From the NCBI GenBank assembly GCA_937897645.1, contig CALCNV010000148.1:1-25036 (forward strand): a stretch of 25,036 nucleotides of DNA, in the 5' to 3' direction. The translations under genes were made by a program, and so were the position numbers. Below are positions 1 to 7,065 of the stretch, in pieces. The DNA is from an uncultured Lysobacteraceae bacterium. GTDB lineage: Bacteria > Pseudomonadota > Gammaproteobacteria > Xanthomonadales > Xanthomonadaceae. Numbering within the stretch: position 1 is the stretch's first letter; each line of letters opens with the position of its first letter. Below the pieces are notes generated by a model. That model saw nothing but the letters and a program-made list of their open reading frames with translations. It was not told the origin of the DNA and searched no databases.

Positions 1-21
1 CGGGAATGGATGGGGTGCGGA

Positions 22-357
22 TTATCCGCGTTTCTTTCCGAATTTCGCACTCAGGCCCGACCAGCTCGAGGCCAGGATGATCACCACGGACAGCACGATC
101 TCGATCCATGCATACACCCGCGCGCCAGCATCGCTGTAAGCCAGCATCACCCCATGCGAGAACCAGAACAGGCCGAACACGCCGGCCCAGAACGATGCCT
201 TCGCATTGCCCAGCAGCACGCCGACGAGCAACAGCAGCGGCGGCAGGGTGAAGACCAGCATGGCGGCGAGACGGTGCTTGTCGTCATGGAACCAGACCGA
301 ATACAGCACCGACAGCGCGAACAGCGCGATAGCCAATATCTTGCGAGAGGTCGTCAT
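22..357 (-). CDS. DUF2069 family membrane protein
   Basis: A 111-residue hydrophobic protein of unknown function, matching the DUF2069 type in length and layout. Four hydrophobic stretches can be seen (about residues 7-22, 29-50, 55-73 and 82-97), with a short basic C-terminus (KFGKKRG), so it should be an inner-membrane protein with four helices. Its ATG overlaps the wrbA stop codon as ATGA (354-357), so the two genes are probably translationally coupled and co-transcribed. This pairing with wrbA is, to my knowledge, common in Xanthomonads and pseudomonads. The family name rests on recognition of the overall pattern, not on a catalytic motif. No biochemical role can be given. Confidence 0.8.
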   Translation of the reverse strand: MTTSRKILAIALFALSVLYSVWFHDDKHRLAAMLVFTLPPLLLLVGVLLGNAKASFWAGVFGLFWFSHGVMLAYSDAGARVYAWIEIVLSVVIILASSWSGLSAKFGKKRG

Positions 358-953
358 GCGCCAGCCCCCAATCGGCGTGCGATGTCGGCCACGCGACGAC
401 CCAAGGCACGCGCCAGCACGGCTTCGTCATCGCTCAGCTGCGGATCATCCGCACCGCCCGCCACATGGGTGGCGCCATACGGCGAGCCACCGGTGCGTGT
501 CGTGCTCAAGGCCGATTCGGTGAAGGGAATGCCAACAATCACGCAACCATGGTGCAACAGTGGTACCTGCATGGAGAGCAGGGTGGATTCCTGGCCACCA
601 TGCTGCGTGGCGGTGGACGTGAACACCGCCGCAGGCTTGCCGACCAGGGTGCCACTGGCCCATTCCGCACCCAGTCCGTCGATGAAATGCTTCATCGGTG
701 CAGCCATGTTGCCGAAGCGGGTGGGGCTGCCCACGACCAGTCCGATGCATTCCTCCAGGTCGCTGGCCTGGACATAAGGCGCGCCGTCTTCCGGCACCGG
801 CGGTGCGACGGACTGGGTCACGGCCGCAACGGGGGGAACGGTACGCAGGCGCGCGGACATGCCGTCCACTTCGCCTATGCCGCGCGCGACCTGCCGCGCC
901 AGCCGGGCCACGGAACCGCCGCGGCTGTAATAGAGCACCAGTATTTCCGCCAT
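354..953 (-). CDS. wrbA: NAD(P)H:quinone oxidoreductase, WrbA type (flavodoxin fold)
   Basis: Predicted cytoplasmic FMN-dependent NAD(P)H:quinone oxidoreductase, reducing quinones by two electrons and so limiting oxidative stress. The 199-residue length is normal for the family. The N-terminus gives the flavodoxin FMN phosphate loop (YYSRGGSVARLA, residues 8-19). The WrbA signature GSPTRFGNMAAPMKHF follows in the middle, and the later stretch TSTATQHGGQE is also typical. The reading frame extends upstream to 1046, but the start at 953 is chosen because MAEILVLYYS is the usual WrbA N-terminus and a GGGTGG-like ribosome site precedes it. An alternative start at 968 would add five residues. The stop overlaps the next gene's ATG. 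The promoter should lie in the short divergent gap shared with the yihY-like gene. Confidence 0.93.
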   Translation of the reverse strand: MAEILVLYYSRGGSVARLARQVARGIGEVDGMSARLRTVPPVAAVTQSVAPPVPEDGAPYVQASDLEECIGLVVGSPTRFGNMAAPMKHFIDGLGAEWASGTLVGKPAAVFTSTATQHGGQESTLLSMQVPLLHHGCVIVGIPFTESALSTTRTGGSPYGATHVAGGADDPQLSDDEAVLARALGRRVADIARRLGAGA

Positions 954-1027
954 GGTCCCACCCTGCATCGAATCAGTGCCTAGTATCGGCGATGTCGCCG
1001 GCCAAGCGCATCGGGTACCCTTCCCGC

Positions 1028-2305
1028 ATGGAACCACTGGACTCACTGAACCGCTGGAGCGAGCGCCTGCGCGATCGCGCCCGCGCCCGCACCTTCGCCC
1101 GCTTCCTGGCCAAGCGCTTCCTGCACGACCGCCTGTTCCAGGCGGCGGCGGCGCTGTCCTACACCACGGTCTTCGCGCTGGTGCCGCTGGCGATGGTGGT
1201 GTTTGGCGTGCTGTCGGCGTTCCCGGTGTTCGACCAGTGGAGCGGCCAGCTCACCAACTACATATTCGCCAACTTCGTACCCACCGCTGCAAGCTCCGTG
1301 CAGAAATACATCGCGGGGTTCACCGAGAGCGCGGGCAATCTCACCGTGCCGGGCGTGATCGCCCTGGTGATATCGCTGCTGGTGACGCTCAACAGCGTGG
1401 AAACCACGTTCAATGCCATCTGGCGGGTACCGTCGTCGCGGCCCAAGCTCAGTCGTTTCCTGGTGTACTGGACCGTGCTCACGTTAGGTGCGTTGGTGGC
1501 TGTCGCCTCGCTGGCCTTGTCCGCGCAATTTTTTGCCTTGCCGTTGTTCGCAACCGAGCCGGGGCAGGTGTTGGAAACCTTTTCATTGAACGTAGCGCCG
1601 TTGCTGATCGAAGCCGGGGCCATCACCGCGATCTACCGCGTGGTGCCGCACCGGACCATCAGGCTGCGATACGCGATCGCCGGCGCGGTGCTGGCGACGG
1701 TATTGCTGGAACTCGTGCGCTGGGGCCTGGGCATCTACCTCAGCAGTTTCGATTCATACCAGCGCATCTATGGCGCCGTGGCTGCCGTACCGATCTTCCT
1801 GCTCTGGATATACCTGAGCTGGGTTTCGATACTGCTGGGTGCTTCGTTCGCATCGGCCATGGCCGCGTTCCGCTACCAGCCGGCGTCGATGCGCCTGCCG
1901 CTGGGCTACGAGTTCTATGCGCTGCTGCGACTGCTGGGGCGTTTCGACGAGGCGCGCGACGAAGGCCGCGGCCTGCACAGCGACCAGCTCCTCTCCCTGG
2001 AGCCGATGCTCACCGATTCGCTGATCCAGCAGATACTCGGCCAGCTTTCAGACATCAACCTGCTGCGTCGCGACGAAGCAGGCGAATGGCTGCTGGCACG
2101 TGACCTGGATGACATGACCCTGGCCGAACTGTACGAAGCCTGCCAATTACGCATCCCGATCGCCGAAGCCCGCCTGCCGTGCCAGGACGATGCGCTGGGC
2201 GTCGCCGCCCGGGGCGCGATGGACGAACTGCGTATTCCCCTGCGCGATGTATTGAAGCGCAAGGTCAGCGATATCTACACCACGGCGGGCGAGGTCCAGG
2301 CATGA
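1028..2305 (+). CDS. YihY/UPF0761 family inner membrane protein
   Basis: A 425-residue polytopic membrane protein of the YihY family (once annotated as ribonuclease BN, which is wrong for this family); its molecular role is not settled. The family's early motif is present: FLHDRLFQAAAALSYTT at about residues 33-49, where the first membrane helix begins. About six hydrophobic segments follow to residue 285. The last ~130 residues are hydrophilic and cytoplasmic, with a winged-helix-like look (LLSLEPMLTDSLIQQILGQL ... LLRRDEAGEWLLARDL), as in the long form seen in Xanthomonads. Start: ATG at 1028 (MEPLDSLNRWSERL). An in-frame ATG at 992 would add 12 residues and has no better ribosome site. The stop overlaps the next start as ATGA (2302-2305), so it is coupled to the thioredoxin-like gene. 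Confidence 0.87.
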   Translation: MEPLDSLNRWSERLRDRARARTFARFLAKRFLHDRLFQAAAALSYTTVFALVPLAMVVFGVLSAFPVFDQWSGQLTNYIFANFVPTAASSVQKYIAGFTESAGNLTVPGVIALVISLLVTLNSVETTFNAIWRVPSSRPKLSRFLVYWTVLTLGALVAVASLALSAQFFALPLFATEPGQVLETFSLNVAPLLIEAGAITAIYRVVPHRTIRLRYAIAGAVLATVLLELVRWGLGIYLSSFDSYQRIYGAVAAVPIFLLWIYLSWVSILLGASFASAMAAFRYQPASMRLPLGYEFYALLRLLGRFDEARDEGRGLHSDQLLSLEPMLTDSLIQQILGQLSDINLLRRDEAGEWLLARDLDDMTLAELYEACQLRIPIAEARLPCQDDALGVAARGAMDELRIPLRDVLKRKVSDIYTTAGEVQA

Positions 2306-2853
2306 GGTCACGAATTCTTTTCTGCGTGTTGATGGTGGCCATGGTGGCCTGCAAGCGCGACGCCACCGCCACGCAGCCGGCGGCCACTGCGCCAGTAGTG
2401 GCGGAAACGTCCGCTGCGCCCGCCGGGTTCAGCACTGCCACGGCGACGATTCCGGTCCTGCAGCTGGAGACCGTGGAAGGAAAACCATTTGAGCTCGCCG
2501 TGCATCGTGGCCAATGGGTGGTGGTCAATTTCTGGGCGACCTGGTGCGCACCGTGCATCAAGGAAATGCCGGAACTCTCCGAGCTGGATGCGCGACGCGA
2601 GGACGTGCAGGTGGTCGGGCTCGCCTACGAGGAAATCGAGCCACAGGCGATGCGCGATTTCCTCACTGCGCGCCCGGTGGTCTATCCCATCGTCATCCTG
2701 GACGTGTACAACCCGCCGGCGGACTTCGCCACGCCACGCGGCCTGCCCATGACCTACCTGGTCGCACCGGATGGCACCGTGGCCAAGCAGTTCCTCGGCC
2801 CGGTGACCGCGCATGAAATAGAAGCGGCGATCGCAGCGGCAGGAAAAACGTAG
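2302..2853 (+). CDS. TlpA/ResA-like thioredoxin-fold lipoprotein
   Basis: A 183-residue envelope protein with a redox-active thioredoxin fold. It starts with a lipoprotein-like signal (MRSRILFCVLMVAMVAC, candidate lipidated Cys17), then a low-complexity Ala/Thr linker to about residue 45. The thioredoxin domain follows, with the active site WCAPC at residues 81-85 (FWATWCAPC, the classic TlpA/ResA form) and the cis-proline before MTYLVAPDG (Pro149). It probably reduces or oxidises disulfides in periplasmic partners, for example during cytochrome c maturation, but nothing nearby names the partner. The lipobox is weak at position -3 (Met instead of Leu), so a plain membrane anchor or cleaved signal is possible. 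It is translationally coupled to the upstream yihY-like gene. Confidence 0.85.
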   Translation: MRSRILFCVLMVAMVACKRDATATQPAATAPVVAETSAAPAGFSTATATIPVLQLETVEGKPFELAVHRGQWVVVNFWATWCAPCIKEMPELSELDARREDVQVVGLAYEEIEPQAMRDFLTARPVVYPIVILDVYNPPADFATPRGLPMTYLVAPDGTVAKQFLGPVTAHEIEAAIAAAGKT

Positions 2854-2866
2854 GCATTGTGGGAAC

Positions 2867-2940
2867 TGTGGGAGCGACGTAAGTGGCGAAGCTCTCAACC
2901 TGCACAGGCTTCGGTTATCGCGACTTACGTCGCTCCCACA
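2867..2940. repeat. REP palindrome pair (GTGGGAGCGAC type)
   Basis: Two copies of a short palindromic unit in inverted orientation. TGTGGGAGCGACGTAAGT (2867-2884) is perfectly complementary to 2923-2940, and the match continues for five more positions with one mismatch. Each unit holds its own small hairpin (GCGAC-GTAA-GTCGC). The layout fits the REP/REPIN family common in Xanthomonads and pseudomonads. It lies between the convergent thioredoxin-like gene and ppk2, where it may also act as a transcription barrier. Confidence 0.85.
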
Positions 2941-2966
2941 TTCAAGAAACCTGCAAAGAAGGTTGC

Positions 2967-3743
2967 TCAGCCCTTGTAGTCGGCGATCGGCTTGACCACG
3001 CCGAAACGTTCCTTCAACGGCTTGCCTTCCAGCGGCGGCAACACGAACTTTTCTTCCGGCACATGCGTGTCCGGCAATCGATCCAGCAAATCCCGGATCA
3101 GGCTGAGGCGGCCGCGCTTCTGGTCATTGAAATCCACCAACGTCCACGGTGCCTGTTCAGTGTGCGTGGCCTTGAGCATGGCCTCGCGCGCCTTGGTGTA
3201 GTCGGCGTAGTTCTCGCGTGCCTTCAGGTCGATGGGCGACAGCTTCCATTTCTTGAGTGGATCTTCCAGGCGTTCGGCGAAACGCTCTTCCTGCTTGGCC
3301 TGGTCCACGGTCAGCCAGTACTTGAACAGCAGGATGCCGTCGTCGACCAGCAATTTCTCGAAGACCGGCGCTTGCTGCAGGAATGCCTTGTATTGCGCGT
3401 CATCGCAGAAGCCCATGACTTTTTCGACGCCGGCGCGGTTGTACCAGCTGCGATCCAGCAGCACGAGTTCGCTGGCGGCGGGCAGGTGCGCGACATAGCG
3501 CTGGAAATACCACTGCGTGCTTTCGCGATCACTGGGCTTGGGCAGGGCGACCACGCGGCATTGGCGTGGATTGAGGTACTGGGCGACGGCGTTGATCACG
3601 CCGCCCTTGCCCGCGGTGTCGCGGCCTTCGATGACCACGACCACGCGTTTGCCGGTGTGCTGCAACCAGCGCGCCATCGATACCAGTTCCACCTGCAGCG
3701 GTTCCAGCTCCTTCAGGTATTCCTTGCGCTTGAGCTTGCTCAT
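2967..3743 (-). CDS. ppk2: Polyphosphate kinase 2 family protein
   Basis: A 258-residue cytoplasmic kinase of the PPK2 family, which moves phosphate between inorganic polyphosphate and nucleotides (usually polyphosphate-driven ADP or GDP phosphorylation). The P-loop GRDTAGKGG lies at residues 40-48, and the Walker B/lid region LLDRSWYNRAGVE at about 95-107. Both are hallmark PPK2 motifs, and the one-domain length is normal. The start at 3743 (MSKLKRKEYL) is chosen over an upstream open extension to 3986 because of a clear AGGAAAGG ribosome site, the family length, and an ATGA overlap with the upstream XRE-like gene. That overlap implies coupled translation. Which nucleotide it prefers (class I, II or III) cannot be decided from the sequence alone. 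Confidence 0.92.
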   Translation of the reverse strand: MSKLKRKEYLKELEPLQVELVSMARWLQHTGKRVVVVIEGRDTAGKGGVINAVAQYLNPRQCRVVALPKPSDRESTQWYFQRYVAHLPAASELVLLDRSWYNRAGVEKVMGFCDDAQYKAFLQQAPVFEKLLVDDGILLFKYWLTVDQAKQEERFAERLEDPLKKWKLSPIDLKARENYADYTKAREAMLKATHTEQAPWTLVDFNDQKRGRLSLIRDLLDRLPDTHVPEEKFVLPPLEGKPLKERFGVVKPIADYKG

Positions 3744-4093
3744 CGTTTGCCTTTCCTGCGGCTGCTTGAATGCGTGTCGGCCATGGTGCGCGCGACCTCC
3801 AGCAAGGCGCCTTGCTGGCGCGTGTTGAGGGTGCGATAGGCGGCCAGCAGGTCGTGCTCGCCCTTGGTGCGCGCGGGATCGAACGTGCTCGCCAGTTCGG
3901 AAAGCAATGCACCGGCCGGTACGCCGAACGTGCGCGCCAAGGCGTTGACCTGGTCCTTGCCCGGCATCTTGTCGCCGCTCAACCACGCCTTTACCGTGGC
4001 CACGCCCGCGCGCGGGATCGCAGTGGCGATGTCCGTGGCGGTGAGGCCGGTGGCCTTGGCCAGCAGTTGCAGCATGTTGTTCTCTTGCGACAT
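3740..4093 (-). CDS. Small XRE-like helix-turn-helix protein
   Basis: A 117-residue protein with no family I can name exactly. Residues about 7-66 read like a Cro/XRE helix-turn-helix: LLAKATGLTATDIATAI, then VATVKAWLSGDKMPGKDQVNALARTFGV with the usual hydrophobic spacing. The second half (about 67-110) is a helical tail ending in a very basic stretch (SSSRRKGKR). It has a textbook ribosome site, AAGGAG seven bases before the ATG, which overlaps the end of moaB. Its stop overlaps the ppk2 start as ATGA. This makes it a cotranslated partner of the polyphosphate kinase, so it may regulate that operon or bind polyphosphate through its basic tail. Both ideas are inference. Confidence 0.72.
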   Translation of the reverse strand: MSQENNMLQLLAKATGLTATDIATAIPRAGVATVKAWLSGDKMPGKDQVNALARTFGVPAGALLSELASTFDPARTKGEHDLLAAYRTLNTRQQGALLEVARTMADTHSSSRRKGKR

Positions 4094-4097
4094 GCGT

Positions 4098-4616
4098 TTA
4101 CTCCTTCAAACGTGGGCGCAGCGTAGCCAGGTTGCAGGGTTTGGTGCGGGCATCGAGTTGCGCGCGGATGATCTTTTCCCAGCCGGTGCGGCAGGCGGAG
4201 GTCGAACCCGGCAGGCAGAATACAAAGGTGCTGTTGGCGAGTCCTGCGAAGGCGCGCGACTGCAATGACGACGTGCCGATCTCATCGAAACTGATGGCGC
4301 GGAACAATTCGCCGAAGCCCGGCATTTCCTTGTCCAGCAGGGGCAGCAAGGCCTCAGGCGTGGAATCTCGACCCGTGAAGCCGGTGCCACCAGTGACCAG
4401 GATGCCATCCACGCCAGCATCGGCGATCCAGCGCGAAACAATCGCGCGCAGTGCGTAACGGTCATCGGGCAGAAGCGCGCGCTCTACGAGGCGGTGGCCT
4501 TCCTCTGCCAGTACGCAGGCGAGGTAGTCGCCGGATTTGTCCTCGTCGATGCTGCGCGTGTCCGACACGGTCAGCACGCAGAGATTCAAGGGAATGAAAT
4601 TGGCTTCGGCGCTCAT
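4098..4616 (-). CDS. moaB: Molybdenum cofactor biosynthesis protein B
   Basis: A 172-residue MoaB/MogA-type protein of molybdopterin cofactor synthesis, the branch that adenylates molybdopterin before molybdate insertion (for MoaB the exact role in proteobacteria is debated). Recognisable features: the N-terminal strand LCVLTVSDTRSIDEDKSGD (residues 12-30), the substrate loop VTGGTGFTGRDSTPEALLPLL in the middle, and the C-terminal part with SRAFAGLANSTFVFCLPGS. The length is normal for MoaB. It lies 27 bases after the glycosyltransferase gene and 4 bases before the XRE-like gene, so it is probably part of one transcript. No other cofactor genes are in the window. Confidence 0.92.
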   Translation of the reverse strand: MSAEANFIPLNLCVLTVSDTRSIDEDKSGDYLACVLAEEGHRLVERALLPDDRYALRAIVSRWIADAGVDGILVTGGTGFTGRDSTPEALLPLLDKEMPGFGELFRAISFDEIGTSSLQSRAFAGLANSTFVFCLPGSTSACRTGWEKIIRAQLDARTKPCNLATLRPRLKE

Positions 4617-4643
4617 GTCGCGCAGGGTAACCCAAACCGGATG

Positions 4644-6365
4644 TCAACCGAAGGAAGCCGCTGGCAGCCCTTGCCGGTGCCGGGTTGCCATGTGCCGTGC
4701 GGCGTTGGCGAAATCCTGCGCGAAGCCCTCCATGTCGAACAGGTTGGAGTTCGCGCGCGCCTCGTGCAATTGCGCACGCAGGCTTGCAAGCGGTTGCGGA
4801 TCGTTGCCCAGCGCGATGGCCTTGGCGATGAAGTCGGCATCGGAATCGACGTTCAGTCCGCCGAGGCCGAGGTGGTGGTTGAGGCTGCCGGCCACGCGCG
4901 AGGCGAAGGTGTCTCCTGGGCGGGTCAGCACCGGGCATCCGGCCCACAGTGCATCCGACGCGGTGGTATGCGCGTTGTAGGGATTGGTGTCCAGGAAAAG
5001 ATCGACGTGCTGGTATAGCGCCAGATAGGTCGAGTGCGGCTGCTTCTGCATGAAAACCAGTCGCGCAGCGTCGATGCCCGCCGATGCTGCGGCATGGCGC
5101 AGTCGCTCGTCGGCGCGTCCGGGACCTGACATCAGCCACAGCACGCTGCCCGGCACGCCAGCGAGGATCGCCAGCATGCGCGTGAAGCTGGCCGGATTCA
5201 GTTTGTAGCTGTTATTGAAGCAGGCGAACACGACGCCAGTGTCCGGTAACCCGCATTGCGAACGCGATGGAGGCGGCAACAATGCGCGGCGTGTGTCGGA
5301 AGGCTGGAAGCAGCACGGAAGCCATGCGACCTGTTCCGAGAAATGCGGCGCCAAGGCTTGCGGCAGCACGAAGCGGTCGGCCAGCACGTAGTCGATCCAT
5401 GCGGCTCCGGATGTGCCGGGATAGGCCAGCCAATTGACTTGGACGGGCGCAGGACGCCGCGCCAGCACCTCGGGCATGCCGCCGCCGCCCCAGCCACGCA
5501 GGTCGTAGAGGACATCGATGCGGGTGGCACGGATGCGTTCGGCGATGTCGTCGTGGTTGAGTGCGGACACGTCATGCAGCGTGTGCACTGCATTCGCCAG
5601 CCGTTGGCGGATCGCGCTGGCATCATCGCGGTTGCTGGCGAACAGGTGCGATTCTACGCCGGGGATCGAAGCAAGTGACTCGAGGAAAGCGACGGTCAAC
5701 AATCCCGTGGGATGTGCGCCGAATCCGTTGGACAGGAATCCGAGGCGCAGTGTGTCGCCATTGTTGGAGTCTCGCGGAGGCAACGGGAGAGCTTGGCGCG
5801 GGATTCCAGCGGCACGCAGCCGCGCGCATGCCAGCTGCTCTGCCGCGGAGGAGTCTTCACTGAGGAAGGCGAAGGGTTCGATGGCAGCGTGGTTGGCGGC
5901 TACGGCTTTCCGGACCAGTGTCGACAGCGAATCGAGCTCGCGCCAATCGCAGAGTTTGCGGCGCAGGTTGAGCAGGTGTGCGGCGAAGGCGGGCTCGTCG
6001 GGCAGCAGGCGATGGGCGTGTTCGTGCGACTGCGCGGCGGCTTCCACGTCGCCGGCGTCTTCCAGTGCATGGCCCAGCCATAAAGCGATGCCGGGATGTT
6101 GTGGCGCACTCATGGATGCTGCACGCAAGGCGGCGACCGCCTCGGCATGGCGATTCAAAGTCCAGTACGCACGACCCAGGCGTGCGAGGGCTTCGGGATG
6201 TCCCGGTCGAAGTTTCAGCGCATGTTCCGCAGCCGCAAGACCTGCATCGGCATCGCGCGCATCGAGTTCGGCGTCAGAGAGCATTACCCAAGCAATGAAG
6301 TCCGCAGGGTTGCGGGCCACTGCCTTGCGTAATGCAGGCAAGCTCTCTGGATCAGGATTAGTCAT
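4644..6365 (-). CDS. O-GlcNAc transferase-like TPR glycosyltransferase (GT41, SPINDLY/OGT type)
   Basis: A 573-residue cytoplasmic protein with N-terminal tetratricopeptide repeats (about residues 1-150, e.g. HALKLRPGHPEALARLGRAY) and a C-terminal two-lobed GT41 catalytic region. His218 in GFGAHPTG and Lys388 in FNNSYKLNP fit the positions of the key His and the UDP-binding Lys of the well-studied X. campestris OGT-like enzyme, which argues for orthology. Other family marks are LRGWGGGGMPEVLARRPAPV (290-309), the UDP-GlcNAc loop NPYNAHTTASDALWAGCPVLT, and GDTFASRVAGSLN. It probably attaches a sugar from a UDP-donor to a protein, but activity in bacteria is poorly defined. It starts at an ATG without a clear ribosome site and heads the group with moaB, the XRE-like gene and ppk2. 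Confidence 0.9.
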   Translation of the reverse strand: MTNPDPESLPALRKAVARNPADFIAWVMLSDAELDARDADAGLAAAEHALKLRPGHPEALARLGRAYWTLNRHAEAVAALRAASMSAPQHPGIALWLGHALEDAGDVEAAAQSHEHAHRLLPDEPAFAAHLLNLRRKLCDWRELDSLSTLVRKAVAANHAAIEPFAFLSEDSSAAEQLACARLRAAGIPRQALPLPPRDSNNGDTLRLGFLSNGFGAHPTGLLTVAFLESLASIPGVESHLFASNRDDASAIRQRLANAVHTLHDVSALNHDDIAERIRATRIDVLYDLRGWGGGGMPEVLARRPAPVQVNWLAYPGTSGAAWIDYVLADRFVLPQALAPHFSEQVAWLPCCFQPSDTRRALLPPPSRSQCGLPDTGVVFACFNNSYKLNPASFTRMLAILAGVPGSVLWLMSGPGRADERLRHAAASAGIDAARLVFMQKQPHSTYLALYQHVDLFLDTNPYNAHTTASDALWAGCPVLTRPGDTFASRVAGSLNHHLGLGGLNVDSDADFIAKAIALGNDPQPLASLRAQLHEARANSNLFDMEGFAQDFANAARHMATRHRQGLPAASFG

Positions 6366-6388
6366 CTGTCAGCTTGCGCCGTCTATCA

Positions 6389-6438
6389 ACCCAACAAGGA
6401 TATGCGAAGGCCTAGTACTTCACCGGCTTGCGCTAGGC
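6389..6438 (-). other. Possible degenerate attC-like site after brnA
   Basis: Read on the minus strand, GCCTAGC (6438-6432) overlaps the brnA stop and differs from the integron R'' core at one base. GTTGGGT (6395-6389) fits the R' core GTTRRRY. The two could pair with G-T wobbles, and between them GTGAAG/CTTCGC forms a stem around an 8-base loop. The site is only about 50 bp and imperfect, so it might simply be a terminator-like hairpin. An 8-base direct repeat, GCTTGCGC, occurs at 6372-6379 and 6426-6433. Confidence 0.35.
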
Positions 6439-6690
6439 GGCGTGAAGTTCTTGGCGAAGGACTTCCCGCAACTTGGCGACAGTGAGCGGCTCCTCGCCGC
6501 CCTTGGCGCGATCAATGGCGCTCTTGAGCACGGCATTGATCATGGTTTGATACCCGGTCCCTTGGGCATCCGCACTCTCACGGAAGTACTCCAGTACTTC
6601 GTTGTCGAGCATGATGGTGATGCGCGTCTTGCCCGAGGAAGGGATGACCGCACCACGCTTGCCACCACTGAAATCATAGTCTTTACGCAT
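6433..6690 (-). CDS. brnA: BrnA-type antitoxin
   Basis: An 85-residue antitoxin of the BrnT/BrnA type II toxin-antitoxin family. The N-terminal half would bind the toxin. The C-terminal half carries a ribbon-helix-helix DNA-binding unit: strand RITIMLDNEVLEYF at about residues 22-35, then YQTMINAVLKSAI at about 46-58. The start at 6690 (MRKDYDFSGGKRG) is chosen over an upstream extension because it gives the family N-terminus and an 8-base overlap with the end of brnT, as expected for this gene order (toxin first). The full complex should repress its own promoter through the palindrome upstream of brnT. The tail after residue 60 is somewhat longer than in small BrnA proteins. Confidence 0.85.
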   Translation of the reverse strand: MRKDYDFSGGKRGAVIPSSGKTRITIMLDNEVLEYFRESADAQGTGYQTMINAVLKSAIDRAKGGEEPLTVAKLREVLRQELHAA

Positions 6691-6949
6691 GATAGTGCTC
6701 CACCTCGCCGGGACTTGCTTTGCGCGCGGAGATGATCCTGATCCTATCCGCGCGTGGGGTATGTACGACAACCAGAATCCGACCTAAAGCATCCATGCCG
6801 ATTGTCACGAAGCGCGACTCACCTTCTGCGTCCGGGTCAGCGACCGTGATGGCACGCTCATCGCGAAGTGACTGCTCTGCATGAGCGAAGCTCACGCGGT
6901 GCTTGCGAAGGTTGGACTGCGCCTTGTCCGGGTCGAACTCGATCTCCAT
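6683..6949 (-). CDS. brnT: BrnT-type toxin (ribonuclease)
   Basis: An 88-residue BrnT toxin, in the known family a RelE-like ribonuclease that halts translation under stress and is held inactive by BrnA. Family marks are the start MEIEFDPDKAQSNLRKHRVSFAHAE, the middle ESRFVTIGMDALGRILVVVHT, and the end RIRIISARKASPGEVEHY. The conserved basic and His residues are present, so the toxin looks intact. ATG 6949 is preferred; an ATG at 6964 adds five residues. Neither has a ribosome site. A promoter -10 lies six bases before 6949, so the message may be leaderless. The stop overlaps brnA by 8 bases. Confidence 0.86.
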   Translation of the reverse strand: MEIEFDPDKAQSNLRKHRVSFAHAEQSLRDERAITVADPDAEGESRFVTIGMDALGRILVVVHTPRADRIRIISARKASPGEVEHYHA

Positions 6950-6955
6950 GATGGC

Positions 6956-6984
6956 AATATGCATATAGAATGCATATTGGTCAA
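6956..6984 (-). promoter_or_regulatory. brnTA promoter with a palindromic operator
   Basis: A perfect 9-base inverted repeat, AATATGCAT / ATGCATATT with a 5-base centre, covers 6956-6978. On the minus strand it lies between and over promoter boxes: -35 TTGACC (6984-6979), a 17-base spacer, and -10 CATATT (6961-6956). The operator thus fills the spacer and the -10, which suits autorepression by BrnA. The predicted start of transcription falls at or next to the A of the brnT ATG (6949). Confidence 0.7.
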
Positions 6985-6998
6985 GCGGAGATTACCAA

Positions 6999-7065
6999 GC
7001 TAGACATCAAAGGCCTGAATTACGCAGTCCCACGTATCTGGTTGGACTCTATTGAACTGTTAGGC
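6999..7065 (-). other. Candidate attC recombination site (partly degenerate)
   Basis: On the minus strand the site opens with GCCTAACA (7065-7058), a good R'' core that overlaps the TAA stop of the orphan gene. It continues through a small imperfect hairpin (AGTCCAAC / GTGGGACT around a 7-base loop). The expected closing R' core is poor (GTCTAGC at 7005-6999). So one half looks like attC and the other half is decayed. Confidence 0.45.

Noticed and set aside
3744..3986. Upstream in-frame extension of ppk2
   Set aside because: It is Arg/His-rich, lies inside the XRE-like gene, and the internal start has a good ribosome site and family N-terminus.
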